64,000 nucleotides of DNA from NCBI RefSeq assembly GCF_000427685.1, contig NZ_ATYM01000003.1, positions 310,001 to 374,000 of the forward strand. The letters run 5' to 3'. The DNA comes from Haloplanus natans DSM 17983 (lineage in GTDB: Archaea; Halobacteriota; Halobacteria; Halobacteriales; Haloferacaceae). The notes under the pieces are model-generated. The model made no database searches. It saw only the letters and a program-made list of their open reading frames with translations, and had not been told where the DNA came from. This document shows positions 36,439-44,167 of the stretch, piece after piece; positions within the stretch are counted from its first letter, which is position 1; the number at the start of each line of letters is the position of its first letter. Both the position numbers and the translations under genes were made by a program.

Positions 36439-37485
36439 ATGAGGTCATATCGGTTCTCTCGGTCTGTGTCTCCTGATGGACGACCTTCCGAAGTCGGATC
36501 TGCTCCGATTTGTGAACCCACCGTCAAATTGGCTCGCCAGACGGTGGATCGACACACCTCGAAATTTACCTTCATCAACGAGGCCGGACTCGAAATCCTC
36601 GGCTATGAGAAGGCGACACTGCTTGGTGAACACATTTCGATCATCATGGACGAGGCAGCCGTCAAGCCGGGCCAGCAGCTGATTGCGTCGCTGCTTGAGA
36701 GCAGGGAGACACGGGCGACGTTCGAGATGGAGGTCCAAACCCATGGAGGAGGTCGGATTCTTTGTGAGAACCATCTTGGCTTACTTCCCGAGGACTGCGA
36801 GTATAGCGGGACGGCCGGGATCCTTCGTGAGATCACCCCCCGCAGCGAGCGTGAACAGGAACTGGAACGCCAGAATGCACGCTTAGAAGAGTTCACCAGC
36901 GTCGTCCCGCATGATCTCCGGAACCCACTGTCGGTCGCACAAGGGCGACTCCACGCCGCACGAGATGACTGTGACAGCCCTCATCTCGATCACGTCGCGG
37001 CCGCGCATGATCGGATGGATGCATTGATCGATGACTTGCTGACGTTGGCCCGCGAAGGCGAATCAGTGACTGATATCGAACCCGTCAGCTTAGAGACCGT
37101 CGCCACGAATTGTTGTCATGGCTTCGAAGGGGCTGAGGCGACACTCCAGGTACCCACCTCGCGGACGATTCGAGCCGATCGCAGCCGCCTTCAGCAACTC
37201 CTAGAGAATCTGTTTGTGAATGCTATCGAACATGGGGGCGAGGGGGTGACCGTGACTGTTGGTGAATTCGAGGATGGCTTTTTTGTTGCGGACGATGGGT
37301 TAGGGATCCCCGAATCAGATCGTGAGCAGGTCTTGGAGCCTGGCTACAGCACGTCTGAGGATGGGACCGGCTTCGGGCTGGGAATCGTCAACCAAATCGC
37401 CGAAGCGCATGGGTGGACGATAACGGTAACCGAGAGTGACGATGGTGGGGCCCGCATCGAGATTACCGGCGTTGAAGTGATATGA
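36439..37485 (+). CDS. PAS-HisKA-HATPase histidine kinase, possibly 5' truncated
   Basis: From about 36565 it encodes a PAS domain (KFTFINEAGLEILGYEKATL), a dimerisation helix with the phospho-acceptor His in SVVPHDLRNPLSVAQGRL, and an HATPase_c domain (N box LLENLFVNAIEHG, G1 VADDGLGIPESD, G2 GTGFGLGIVNQ). The first 44 residues after the chosen ATG resemble nothing and overlap a poorly coding region divergent to the DUF932-like gene. Related kinases carry further PAS or receiver domains upstream, so loss of the 5' part is likely; a short soluble kinase of about 348 residues remains possible. Confidence 0.65.
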   Translation: MRSYRFSRSVSPDGRPSEVGSAPICEPTVKLARQTVDRHTSKFTFINEAGLEILGYEKATLLGEHISIIMDEAAVKPGQQLIASLLESRETRATFEMEVQTHGGGRILCENHLGLLPEDCEYSGTAGILREITPRSEREQELERQNARLEEFTSVVPHDLRNPLSVAQGRLHAARDDCDSPHLDHVAAAHDRMDALIDDLLTLAREGESVTDIEPVSLETVATNCCHGFEGAEATLQVPTSRTIRADRSRLQQLLENLFVNAIEHGGEGVTVTVGEFEDGFFVADDGLGIPESDREQVLEPGYSTSEDGTGFGLGIVNQIAEAHGWTITVTESDDGGARIEITGVEVI

Positions 37486-37529
37486 GTGCAATGAGGTTGG
37501 ACTCCTGTGGAGCGACTCTCTTGGCTATA

Positions 37530-37580
37530 CCGAAACCCTCAATCAGTGATGTGTTTCGGCGGTCTTGCTGAATACAGGGC
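37530..37580. repeat. IS-end-like scar
   Basis: gaaaccctcaatcagtgatg then tttcggcggtcttgctgaat and acagggc. It aligns with 845-905. No transposase is present. Confidence 0.4.
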
Positions 37581-37722
37581 AATGTGGCACGTAGTACGGG
37601 ACGTTCCATCTGAAAATAATGGCTTAGCGCAGGCGAACGATCAAACATCAAAGGCTAATTCTCCGGCTGGAAAGTACAACCCGTTCAAAGAGTCTACATC
37701 GGAGTGCTTACAACGTTCGTCT

Positions 37723-38178
37723 ATGCAGGAGTACGGTGTTGAGATGACAGACAAAGAGATCGCCGAGTTCCTAACGCGACAGGGGCACGGCGTTCTGTCA
37801 TTTGGTGGGGACGAACCATACGGTTTGCCGATCTCTTTCGGCTACGACGTGCTAGACAACAGGTGTATCTTCCAGTTAGTATCGGACGCCGACAGCAAGA
37901 AAGAGGCGGCACTAACACGGTCAAGTAGCGTGAATCTGGTCGCTTACGAGTGGAACGATGTTGATAATTGGCGAAGCGTCATCATCACGGGACAACTACA
38001 CCCGATTCCAGAGAATTCACAAGACGCAATCGACGCGGCTGGTATCTTTGCCGAATATGCGTCAGTGGCCAGCCTGACTGTCTTCGATAAGCCACTCTCC
38101 GAACTCACAGCTGTCTGGCACAAACTCGACATCGAAGATATGTCCGGCCGCCAAGCCCCAACAATCACCGAACACTGA
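37723..38178 (+). CDS. pyridoxamine 5'-phosphate oxidase family protein
   Basis: 151 residues from the ATG at 37723 (MQEYGVEMTDKEIAEFLTRQ). It has the split-barrel flavin-binding fold of small haloarchaeal proteins: GHGVLSFGGDEPYGLPISFGY, then CIFQLVSDADSKKEAAL, SVNLVAYEWNDVDNWRSVII and a C-terminal TAVWHKLDIEDMSGRQ. Probably binds FMN or F420 or acts in redox protection; no substrate can be named. The frame is open upstream to 37507, but this runs through the IS-end-like scar and is not part of the family. Confidence 0.82.
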   Translation: MQEYGVEMTDKEIAEFLTRQGHGVLSFGGDEPYGLPISFGYDVLDNRCIFQLVSDADSKKEAALTRSSSVNLVAYEWNDVDNWRSVIITGQLHPIPENSQDAIDAAGIFAEYASVASLTVFDKPLSELTAVWHKLDIEDMSGRQAPTITEH

Positions 38179-38532
38179 ACCAAGAATATCGATCCAAAAC
38201 CCGCCTCAGGAAGGTCAGTAAACACCTAAATAGGGAACTCACCACCTTCGGTGAAACAAACGAAGTTGCCGTGCTACACTCAACCTCTGTATTTCACACG
38301 CCGAACCTATCAGTTTCTAAGGATTTAAACAGAGCCAGTCCTCAAAGAATGATTAAAAATCGTCCCTAAAGAGATTAGCAACTGTCCCAAGATCGGTTAT
38401 TCGAAAAGAGCCGCTAATGGTTACTCCGAGGCTTTCTAACGCGGAAAACCGGTCTGTAAGTGCGTTGGATGGAACTATAGCACCCACCATACGCCCCCAA
38501 GAATCTTTTTAGGATACTGAGTAGCGTGACAC
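38179..38532. other. intergenic with IS-end-like scar
   Basis: About 350 bp. It contains caacctctgtatttcacacg (38280-38299), similar to 8317-8336. The rest is AT-rich with no gene. tttttaggatactg just before 38533 may serve as the promoter of the lipoprotein gene. Confidence 0.35.
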
Positions 38533-39795
38533 ATGTATCGGCGTAATTTCCTCTCTACATTTCAGTCGGGAGTAGCCGTAGGGATCAGTGGCGTGCTCGC
38601 AGGCTGCTCGAGTACCGATAACAAAGGTAGCGACCAGACCGGCCCACCGGAAGACCAACAGTTCAGATACTTCTTCGAGGACAAGCCTGGAACACTCGGC
38701 GCTGTTGCCGAGCATAACCAACCACCAGCGGACGCCGCAGACTGGCAGGTGATTGAGAACACGCTTACACAGGATGATTGGGAAGAGCTTCGATTGAACG
38801 ACATCGAATATGCCGAGGCCTACATGGCCGGTGAGACGGTGCAACCAACGGACGGGACCTCCGGAACACCAGAAAAAATCATCAGACGAGTTCAAGAACT
38901 GTATGAGAACGCCGAGGCACGTGGCCCAGTCGCATTCACGGAAGCATTGATCGCAGCCGAAGACGAAATCTCAGGGGCTGATTTCCCGGAACAGCTTGTC
39001 CCGAACATTGCAAAATATGCCATAGAGGAACTCGGCTACGAGCTTCCCGGATACAGTCTCTCCCCAATTCAGGCGGTACACCCGGTTCCAGGCGACTACG
39101 ATGGCTTGAAGCCAGAAACTATCCGGGAAACAGGAGTTAGCGCACCAATCGCACCAGAACGGGTCGGGACGTTCGGCGAGATGCGGACAACGCTGTACCT
39201 ACTGATGTTCGAAACCGACGATGGGGCCCAAGTACGATACGTCAATAGGCCACCGTTCAACCCGTGGTATCTACGCGATACGCTTCGGGAACCAACCGAG
39301 AGCGTCTACCGGGAACCGCTGTCCAAGGATTTCTACACAATTGGAGGCACACAAGGACGACCAGTAAAACAGTATCCTGAGCATTTTGTCACATCCCTTG
39401 ATTACCGGAAAGCAGCGAAAATGCGGGACCAAGATTTACTCAACGATGGAGAACTCCGAAAGGGACTAATCGGCTCCGCGTTATCGGTAGTTGAAAACGG
39501 AGAGCAAGACAAAAGCATACCAGCAGGAGCCAGCCTCGGTTGTCACAACAATCGTGGCTACCAGATCGAAAGTGTCGCCCCCGAGTTCGGTGCGTCAGTC
39601 GACGACTTCGTCACAAATCCAGCCACCGACCAGAGGAAACAATTCATTGAATTCGGACGGGCGATTTACCTGATATTCGAAACACAGTTCGGTGAAGATT
39701 ACAAAGGCGATCCAGTATTTGGCTACGAGGAATCACTGGAAGTGCGTAGGACACTAGCTGCCCCCGAACTGTACCATCTCCCGAAGGAGTGCTAG
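38533..39795 (+). CDS. uncharacterised Tat lipoprotein
   Basis: 420 residues. The N-terminus MYRRNFLSTFQSGVAVG carries twin arginines, followed by ISGVLAGCSS with a lipobox (LAGC), so the protein is exported folded and lipid-anchored at the cell surface. The mature part has no domain I recognise; features are an acidic N-terminal region, GYELPGYSLSPIQAVHPVPG, FNPWYLRDTLREPTESVYRE and a Cys/His stretch GASLGCHNNRGY. It ends with a second Cys (HLPKEC). No partner gene is adjacent. Uninterrupted, so probably expressed. Confidence 0.65.
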   Translation: MYRRNFLSTFQSGVAVGISGVLAGCSSTDNKGSDQTGPPEDQQFRYFFEDKPGTLGAVAEHNQPPADAADWQVIENTLTQDDWEELRLNDIEYAEAYMAGETVQPTDGTSGTPEKIIRRVQELYENAEARGPVAFTEALIAAEDEISGADFPEQLVPNIAKYAIEELGYELPGYSLSPIQAVHPVPGDYDGLKPETIRETGVSAPIAPERVGTFGEMRTTLYLLMFETDDGAQVRYVNRPPFNPWYLRDTLREPTESVYREPLSKDFYTIGGTQGRPVKQYPEHFVTSLDYRKAAKMRDQDLLNDGELRKGLIGSALSVVENGEQDKSIPAGASLGCHNNRGYQIESVAPEFGASVDDFVTNPATDQRKQFIEFGRAIYLIFETQFGEDYKGDPVFGYEESLEVRRTLAAPELYHLPKEC

Positions 39796-39919
39796 GAGAG
39801 CGCTGAGAGGCAGATCCCCGAGTTATCTATGTCCGTCCAATTTTTGTTAGATTGAGAAACGAATTCCAATTATAAATTGAGTCACGTGTAAGAAAATCAA
39901 CTACACTACGTCTGGAGTA

Positions 39920-40231
39920 GTGAATAGTATTCGAGACGTTGACGATGTGGAGGCCCATGTGATTGCCCACTTAGACGCCGCTAATTTCACGATTGACTGT
40001 ATTCGAGATGATATCAAACCGCGGTACTCCGATACGGACCTCGATGAGGCTTACCGATTGATAATGGCGAATCAGGTCTCAAGTGATGACTTCAAAATCC
40101 GAGTCGCGCTAGGTTTGGCTTGCTTGAAATTAGGGGACACGATAGAGACTCCCGATGCTCCCACAACTTACCCGTATGGCGACGCAACCGCTCAGTATGC
40201 CTCCAGTAGATGCTACTCGGCCGGCTCCTGA
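39920..40231 (+). CDS. small plasmid-type hypothetical protein
   Basis: 103 residues starting with GTG. The sequence SIRDVDDVEAHVIAHLDAAN, then TIDCIRDDIKPRYSDTDLDE and AYRLIMANQVSSDDFKI, is predicted helical and could be a small winged-helix protein. No function is known to me. It overlaps the start of the zinc-finger gene downstream (40176), so the two are probably translated from one message. The last 25 residues run over the overlap. Confidence 0.5.
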   Translation: MNSIRDVDDVEAHVIAHLDAANFTIDCIRDDIKPRYSDTDLDEAYRLIMANQVSSDDFKIRVALGLACLKLGDTIETPDAPTTYPYGDATAQYASSRCYSAGS

Positions 40232-40619
40232 CGACATCCAAGGTCATCCACCCATCCAGTGTGAGGACTGTGAGTCCGCTCTTCACAGCCACGACGATGA
40301 CAGTGTCTCATTCCTGCTTTTGGACCAGCTTACCATCCCTATCATCGGTTGTGGCGACCACGTCGACCAGTTCGTTTCTATCTGCGAACTCACGACGACT
40401 GGTAGAGCAGACACCATCAAGCATCGACCGGCTGGAGGTATCCGCTGTCCCAGCTGCCAGCTCGCACACTACAATTTACACCAACCAGTAATTCCGATCC
40501 AAAGCGGAGCAGTCGCCCTCATGGCCTGCCCACAGCACCAAACAGAAGTCCTCAACCGTTTCCAATCAGGGCTGGAAACGCAGCAACAGCTGACATCCTC
40601 CATCGATCGGCACCAATAG
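40176..40619 (+). CDS. CxxC zinc-finger hypothetical protein
   Basis: 147 residues from the ATG at 40176 (MATQPLSMPPVDATRP). It carries two metal-binding pairs: IQCEDCESALHSHDD and GGIRCPSCQLAHYNLH, with extra His/Cys (IIGCGDHVDQF, ALMACPQHQ). It ends with a helix RFQSGLETQQQL. The pattern suits one or two zinc knuckles and a protein- or nucleic-acid-binding role. Coupled by overlap to the gene upstream. Confidence 0.55.
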   Translation: MATQPLSMPPVDATRPAPDDIQGHPPIQCEDCESALHSHDDDSVSFLLLDQLTIPIIGCGDHVDQFVSICELTTTGRADTIKHRPAGGIRCPSCQLAHYNLHQPVIPIQSGAVALMACPQHQTEVLNRFQSGLETQQQLTSSIDRHQ

Positions 40620-40709
40620 ATCTCTAGAATAGTCCCCCACAGAGATAGTATGTACAGACACCAGCGGCGGGCCCTATCGCTGCCCGTTCGAGGTTCTCAA
40701 CTGGCCGAG

Positions 40710-40991
40710 TCACTCGGTTTCGTCGCGGGTTGTCGTGTCCGTTGGATGGTCTATCCCTTCGGTGACTGAGACCGTGTTTCCGTCCTTGTCGAGAATCACA
40801 ATTGATTCACCACGGCCCGCCACGGTCGTTGGCGCCTCTTCAAGCGAGTCAATTTCGGCGACCTTGATTGCAAAATCGTCATCTGACGGTGCTTTCTACT
40901 CATCCATGCGGACGACGCTGTATTGCTTTTCTTCTGGATGGACATCCTCGTGATCGCTCCAACCGGCTATACAGTGTGATACTAGGAACAC
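40710..40991 (-). pseudogene. possible small gene with one in-frame TAG
   Basis: Reading from a GTG at 40991, the frame gives WSDHEDVHPEEKQYSVVRMDE, then TAG at 40896-40898, then continues in the same frame with KAPSDDDFAIKVAEIDSLEE and TVAGRGESIVILDKDGNTVS to TGA at 40710-40712. Both parts have the acidic composition of a haloarchaeal protein and read as one sequence of about 90 residues. Start and reality are uncertain; the region has decayed neighbours. Confidence 0.35.
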
Positions 40992-41166
40992 GATGCATAA
41001 ATCATACGCCCGTTAGCTCTTGATGTTCCAGATGAACACCCCAATCTATCGCGTCTGAACTTCATCGCTTGGCCGCCCCCCACGAAGTCTCTGCTTCGAA
41101 TGCAGCTATCTGCTGGCGATATCACGTTCAACTGGCAAGCCATCAGAATCGTCGTTGGTTTGTCGA

Positions 41167-41213
41167 CTGTTACCCCACAAAATAGAACAGTAGATCCGTA
41201 CGTGGGGTAACAG
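41167..41213. promoter_or_regulatory. dyad CTGTTACCCCAC / GTGGGGTAACAG
   Basis: Perfect 12-bp arms separated by 23 bases. The core GTTACCCCAC/GTGGGGTAAC recurs at 48291-48330 and one arm at 56866-56875. The spacer sequences differ. It precedes the PadR-like remnant at 41271. An operator or recombinase site is possible. Confidence 0.55.
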
Positions 41214-41270
41214 CATTCCCGAAGATGATCTGCTGCGCTCCGACAGTGGGTCTGTCGTTGTCGAACCACG

Positions 41271-41453
41271 GTGTGGCACGACCTGGACGTCCTCCAGCGG
41301 GATTGCCTCGTGGCAGTCGCGACGCTCGCGATCGAGCGTGATTTAGCCGCGAAGACCGGGATCGACGGCCGTTCGAAGAGTCCGTGGCTGGTTCAAGAGC
41401 ATATTGTGGTCAAACCTCTGATTTATACTGAACTTACTGTGACTCCCATCTGA
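41271..41453 (+). pseudogene. remnant of a PadR-like regulator gene
   Basis: GTG start followed by WHDLDVLQRDCLVAVATLA, which resembles the first helix of haloarchaeal PadR-type winged-helix repressors (WHDLT-x-FQRDLL). The sequence then loses resemblance and stops after 60 codons, so only the 5' end remains. Weak call based on one motif. Confidence 0.3.
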
Positions 41454-41583
41454 TCGGCCCTCGGGAAACGCTACTTCACAATCTTCTCTTCAGAATGGGT
41501 TCCTCAAGCCCCTACAGCAATAGTCTGTGCTAGAGCGGACTATATGGGAACTCAAGAGTAGATCCAATTGTCGAACGTATCTG

Positions 41584-41796
41584 CTACAACCAAGGCGCTG
41601 ACGAGGGATCAATATCCTCTTCGTCGGGGACGGGCCGCTCGTGGAGTTCGAGCGCGTCGGCTAGATTCGCAAGCGCCTCCGGGTGTGTTTCGCCTTGGCT
41701 CGTGATACCCGTCTCTTCATCCCGAGCGACGTACCACCCATCCTCAATGGTGAGCGTCACGTTGTCGACATCATCAGGGTTACGGGTCCAAGTCAT
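41584..41796 (-). CDS. HicB-like protein without HicA partner
   Basis: 70 residues from the ATG at 41796 (MTWTRNPDDVDNVTLTIEDG). WYVARDEETGITSQGETHPE followed by ALANLADALELHE is the partial RNase-H-like fold of HicB antitoxins. No HicA-type toxin is encoded on either side. It is the last gene of a four-gene run on the minus strand and overlaps the preceding gene by 17 bp. It may have been recruited as a regulator of this operon. Confidence 0.65.
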   Translation of the reverse strand: MTWTRNPDDVDNVTLTIEDGWYVARDEETGITSQGETHPEALANLADALELHERPVPDEEDIDPSSAPWL

Positions 41797-42082
41797 AGTT
41801 GCATGTCTCCGAAAGTGAGCTGCGTCCTTGCTCTGAGAGGCGATATCGGTGGGGACTATTGCTTGCTTCAAACACTCTCATTAGATAGCCTTGATCGTAT
41901 AGATGCCACAATCGCCACCCAAGTCTCGCATCGGGATTGACTCCGTTGAAGTCCTCATTTGTGAATTTCTCGTTGACATCTTGGTACATGATACCCTCAA
42001 TATCGCACTCAAACGGCTCCTTTTCAGTCTGTCCTCTCGCGACAGCTTTCAGTATCCGTCGATCTATGTTGTCCAAGTTCAT
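41780..42082 (-). CDS. small winged-helix-like protein
   Basis: 100 residues. NLDNIDRRILKAVARGQTEK is a typical first helix pair; ARLGWRLWHLYDQGYLMRVF then SPHRYRLSEQGRSSL fit the recognition helix and wing of an archaeal winged-helix domain (the YRLSEQG ending is common). It overlaps the upstream gene by 4 bp and the downstream HicB-like gene by 17 bp, so translation is probably coupled. Confidence 0.6.
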   Translation of the reverse strand: MNLDNIDRRILKAVARGQTEKEPFECDIEGIMYQDVNEKFTNEDFNGVNPDARLGWRLWHLYDQGYLMRVFEASNSPHRYRLSEQGRSSLSETCNYDLDP

Positions 42083-42507
42083 GGTTGATTTCTCTGTTGG
42101 GAGGTGTACGACGACTCATGTCGAAGGATCCACTGAGCGTTAGCATCGACCGTAATCTGATCGTCAGTCTCAACGACAGAACGAATCTGAGGGCAGTTGA
42201 TGATGGCTGGGATCTCCAACTGTCGTGCATACGTCGGTCCACGACCCGTTAGTCGCTCTTCATCATAGACGACAAATCCGTCGGCATCATCGACTAATCC
42301 ACACATAGCTGGCAGTAGATCTGGCATTACGACAATATCGCCCGTCTCGACATCTTCGACACCGCTGAAATGATTAATCCGGAGTTGCTCTCCTTGGGGT
42401 CGGTCAACCTCAATGCATCGTGCGGACCCCGTTGCCCGGCCGGGACTACCAGCTTCCCCCAAAACGATAGAGGCCCCAGTGTGGTGTATCCCTTTGAGTG
42501 TCACCAC
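42079..42507 (-). CDS. stand-alone PEP-utilizer mobile-domain-like protein
   Basis: 142 residues resembling the phosphohistidine swivelling domain of PEP synthase/PPDK-type enzymes, alone. Evidence: GSARCIEV, VETGDIVVMPDLLPAMCGLV, then ADGFVVYDEERLTGRGPTYA, RQLEIPAIINCPQ and QITVDANAQWILR follow the family order G-D-I-V-v/t-p, v-t-d, A-R-x-x-x-I-P, v-D. The catalytic histidine (normally T-S-H before A-x-x-A-R-E) is absent; GRGPTYAR stands there. So it cannot carry phosphate in the usual way. It overlaps the upstream gene by 7 bp and the next by 4 bp. Function unknown. Confidence 0.65.
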   Translation of the reverse strand: MVTLKGIHHTGASIVLGEAGSPGRATGSARCIEVDRPQGEQLRINHFSGVEDVETGDIVVMPDLLPAMCGLVDDADGFVVYDEERLTGRGPTYARQLEIPAIINCPQIRSVVETDDQITVDANAQWILRHESSYTSQQRNQP

Positions 42508-42851
42508 TGGTACTCTACCTCCTCAACGTCCTCTTCATCAAGGTATATAATCTCCTCTGCCGTTGGGAACAGCCGTTGGGGCGCAGTCAGGTTTCCTGTA
42601 TCAGATGCAGGGATAGCGACTCGTACCGTGACAAGATCGCCGTTAGCTGTGATATCTCGAACATCGTACCGGACGTGCCGTTGGTTGAGGTCCGCCCGGA
42701 GCATCGCTCGCGCAGCTTCCTCAGGGTCTTGAGATGGAGACCCGTTCCAGCGATAGCTCACGCGATAACCGTAGATAGTCGAAAACGAGGGTGGCGTTAG
42801 TTCATCCGGATCTACGGGATGGCATGTCTTCAGCCGTGCTCCCGAAAGCAA
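42501..42851 (-). CDS. hypothetical protein, first gene of compact operon
   Basis: 116 residues with no family I recognise. TIYGYRVSYRWNGSPSQDPE, RADLNQRHVRYDVRDITANG then DLVTVRVAIPASD suggest an alpha-beta fold with paired strands; the C-terminus is acidic (DEEDVEEVEYQW). Its end overlaps the start of the swivelling-domain gene by 7 bp. The gene begins 17 bp before the 3' end of the truncated TnpB fragment, so the operon promoter may lie in or beyond that fragment. Confidence 0.55.
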   Translation of the reverse strand: MLSGARLKTCHPVDPDELTPPSFSTIYGYRVSYRWNGSPSQDPEEAARAMLRADLNQRHVRYDVRDITANGDLVTVRVAIPASDTGNLTAPQRLFPTAEEIIYLDEEDVEEVEYQW

Positions 42852-42867
42852 TGGATGAGGACCGTCA

Positions 42868-43158
42868 TTATTGAGTAGTGCGATGTGGACTTGTCGAGTG
42901 TTCTTTTCGACGCTCGAAGAACGACCGCCACGCCTCGTCGTTCACGCGCCGTACCGTCTGGACCGTCGCGGCACCGAGGCCGCTCTTATACCGGTCCCCA
43001 CAGTCCGACCCCTCCCAGACGGGATCACCCGCGAAGAGCCGTTGGCGGCGGTCGTACGTCAACTCGTTCCAGAAGCTCGCTGACGCATCCAGCAACCGTC
43101 GGAGACACTCCTCGTCGTCGAGGTCTGGTGCGATCACGAACGTATTCGTGCGTCTCAC
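42868..43158 (-). pseudogene. TnpB gene fragment (5' end only)
   Basis: About 90 residues (RTNTFVIAPDLDDEECLRRL, SASFWNELTYDRRQRLFAGD, RRVNDEAWRSFFERR) match the N-terminus of the TnpB encoded at 53345-54571 (RTNEFVVMPETDQDRELLYR, ASLWNQLTFARRQQFFDGED). The whole RuvC part is missing and the frame ends after a short unrelated tail. Like the full copy, it is preceded by a small zinc-finger gene on the same strand. Confidence 0.8.
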
Positions 43159-43259
43159 GATTCAGTCACCTGCACCCTCTTGGATTCGATAAATCGGCGG
43201 AACGTCCCTCCGAACGGCGTGTTCACCCCCGTCCCCCGATGTAGAGGCCACTGGTTGGC

Positions 43260-43457
43260 TCATTCTGAGTCACAGTCGTGATAGACGATACGCTCGGGAA
43301 GCCCGACTCGGCCACAGACGGGACACTCGACCAACGGGGTCGGTGGCAGATTCTCCCACTCGCAGAGTGCGGCCCGGATGTGCTCTCGAACGTCGGGTGA
43401 ATCTGCCCGGGTAAGCGCCTGTGCGAGGTGCATTCGGAGCCGTTCACGGGCCGTCAT
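43260..43457 (-). CDS. small zinc-finger protein upstream of TnpB fragment
   Basis: 65 residues: a helical part (TARERLRMHLAQALTRADSP, then DVREHIRAALCEWENLPPTP) and a C-terminal zinc finger ECPVCGRVGLPERIVYHDC (C-x2-C with a later His and Cys). Paralogue of 54678-54914, which shares RERL-x-MHLAQA-x-TRA-x-SPDVR and CGRVGLPERI. The helical part may bind a partner; function unknown. The stop of the gene lies about 100 bp before the TnpB fragment, the same spacing as in the second copy. Confidence 0.65.
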   Translation of the reverse strand: MTARERLRMHLAQALTRADSPDVREHIRAALCEWENLPPTPLVECPVCGRVGLPERIVYHDCDSE

Positions 43458-43881
43458 TCACCCTCCGGACGGCCGTGCTAAGCCGTGATCTGTACGCTTC
43501 TGGAAATCGATGGCCCCGTATCGACACTAGATCGGCCTGCTGTGGGACGTCTCGGTACATCGCAGGGCGGTCTGAAGCGACATCGTATTTAAGTGTAGAG
43601 TCGGATGCGCCGACTACTGACCAGCATTCATCGCTAAGCATCCGAGAGTCGTCGACGGCGACTTCGAGCCCGAACGTCGGAGCGAGCAGGGCGATTGCCA
43701 GCTGGCAGGCGCGGTCGTCATCGGCATCCGGTCCCCAGTCGAATCCGCCCGGCGAGACCGGGTGGACGAACAGGTGTTTATCGAGGATATCGTCGCCGGC
43801 GTAGACGAGACAGCCGCCGACGGTTCGCTCGCCGCGATACCTCCGGGCACGATGCGTGGATCGTCGATAGTTGGTTGACAT
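43444..43881 (-). CDS. DUF6166 family protein
   Basis: 145 residues from the ATG at 43881 (MSTNYRRSTHRARRYRGERT). YRGERTVGGCLVYAG, PGGFDWGPDADDDRACQLAI and ALLAPTFGLEVAVDDSRML match the DUF6166 pattern (R-G-E-R-T, G-F-x-W-G, Q-L-A-x-A-L-L), a family common on haloarchaeal plasmids and of unknown role. The C-terminal third is variable. It overlaps the zinc-finger gene downstream by 14 bp and lies 52 bp after the PCNA fragment. Confidence 0.7.
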   Translation of the reverse strand: MSTNYRRSTHRARRYRGERTVGGCLVYAGDDILDKHLFVHPVSPGGFDWGPDADDDRACQLAIALLAPTFGLEVAVDDSRMLSDECWSVVGASDSTLKYDVASDRPAMYRDVPQQADLVSIRGHRFPEAYRSRLSTAVRRVNDGP

Positions 43882-43933
43882 CGTTGTGGGTGTGGTGTCG
43901 ATCGGGTACGGGCCCCGTCTTGGTTCGAGGCAG

Positions 43934-44092
43934 TCAGGTCTCAATCCGCGGCGCGAGCATCCGGGTGATGGCACCATCGCCGTCGGCGAGTTCGTAGGAG
44001 AGGATCAGTGGGAAGTCCTCGCCGAGGTCGAGCGTTACTGGCGTCCCCGCCGGGATCGTCCGGACGAGCTTCTTACAGTAGTCCAGAGTAAA
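43934..44092 (-). pseudogene. C-terminal fragment of a PCNA (sliding clamp) gene
   Basis: 53 codons in frame to a TGA at 43934-43936: FTLDYCKKLVRTIPAGTPVT, LDLGEDFPLILSYELADGDG, AITRMLAPRIET. This is the usual end of haloarchaeal PCNA (Y-x-K-x-x-x-x-x-I-P, D-x-G-x-x-FP, M-x-APRI). Just upstream the frame meets a TAG (44093-44095), where the TnpB element at 44168-45418 begins, so insertion and deletion have removed the first three quarters. No other PCNA piece is seen in the window. Confidence 0.75.
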
Positions 44093-44167
44093 CTACCTCA
44101 CCCTACTCCCTCGGCGCTCCGCGCCTCGGTTCGTTGAGGGTGGGGCTTTGATGTGGACTCCCGGCAA

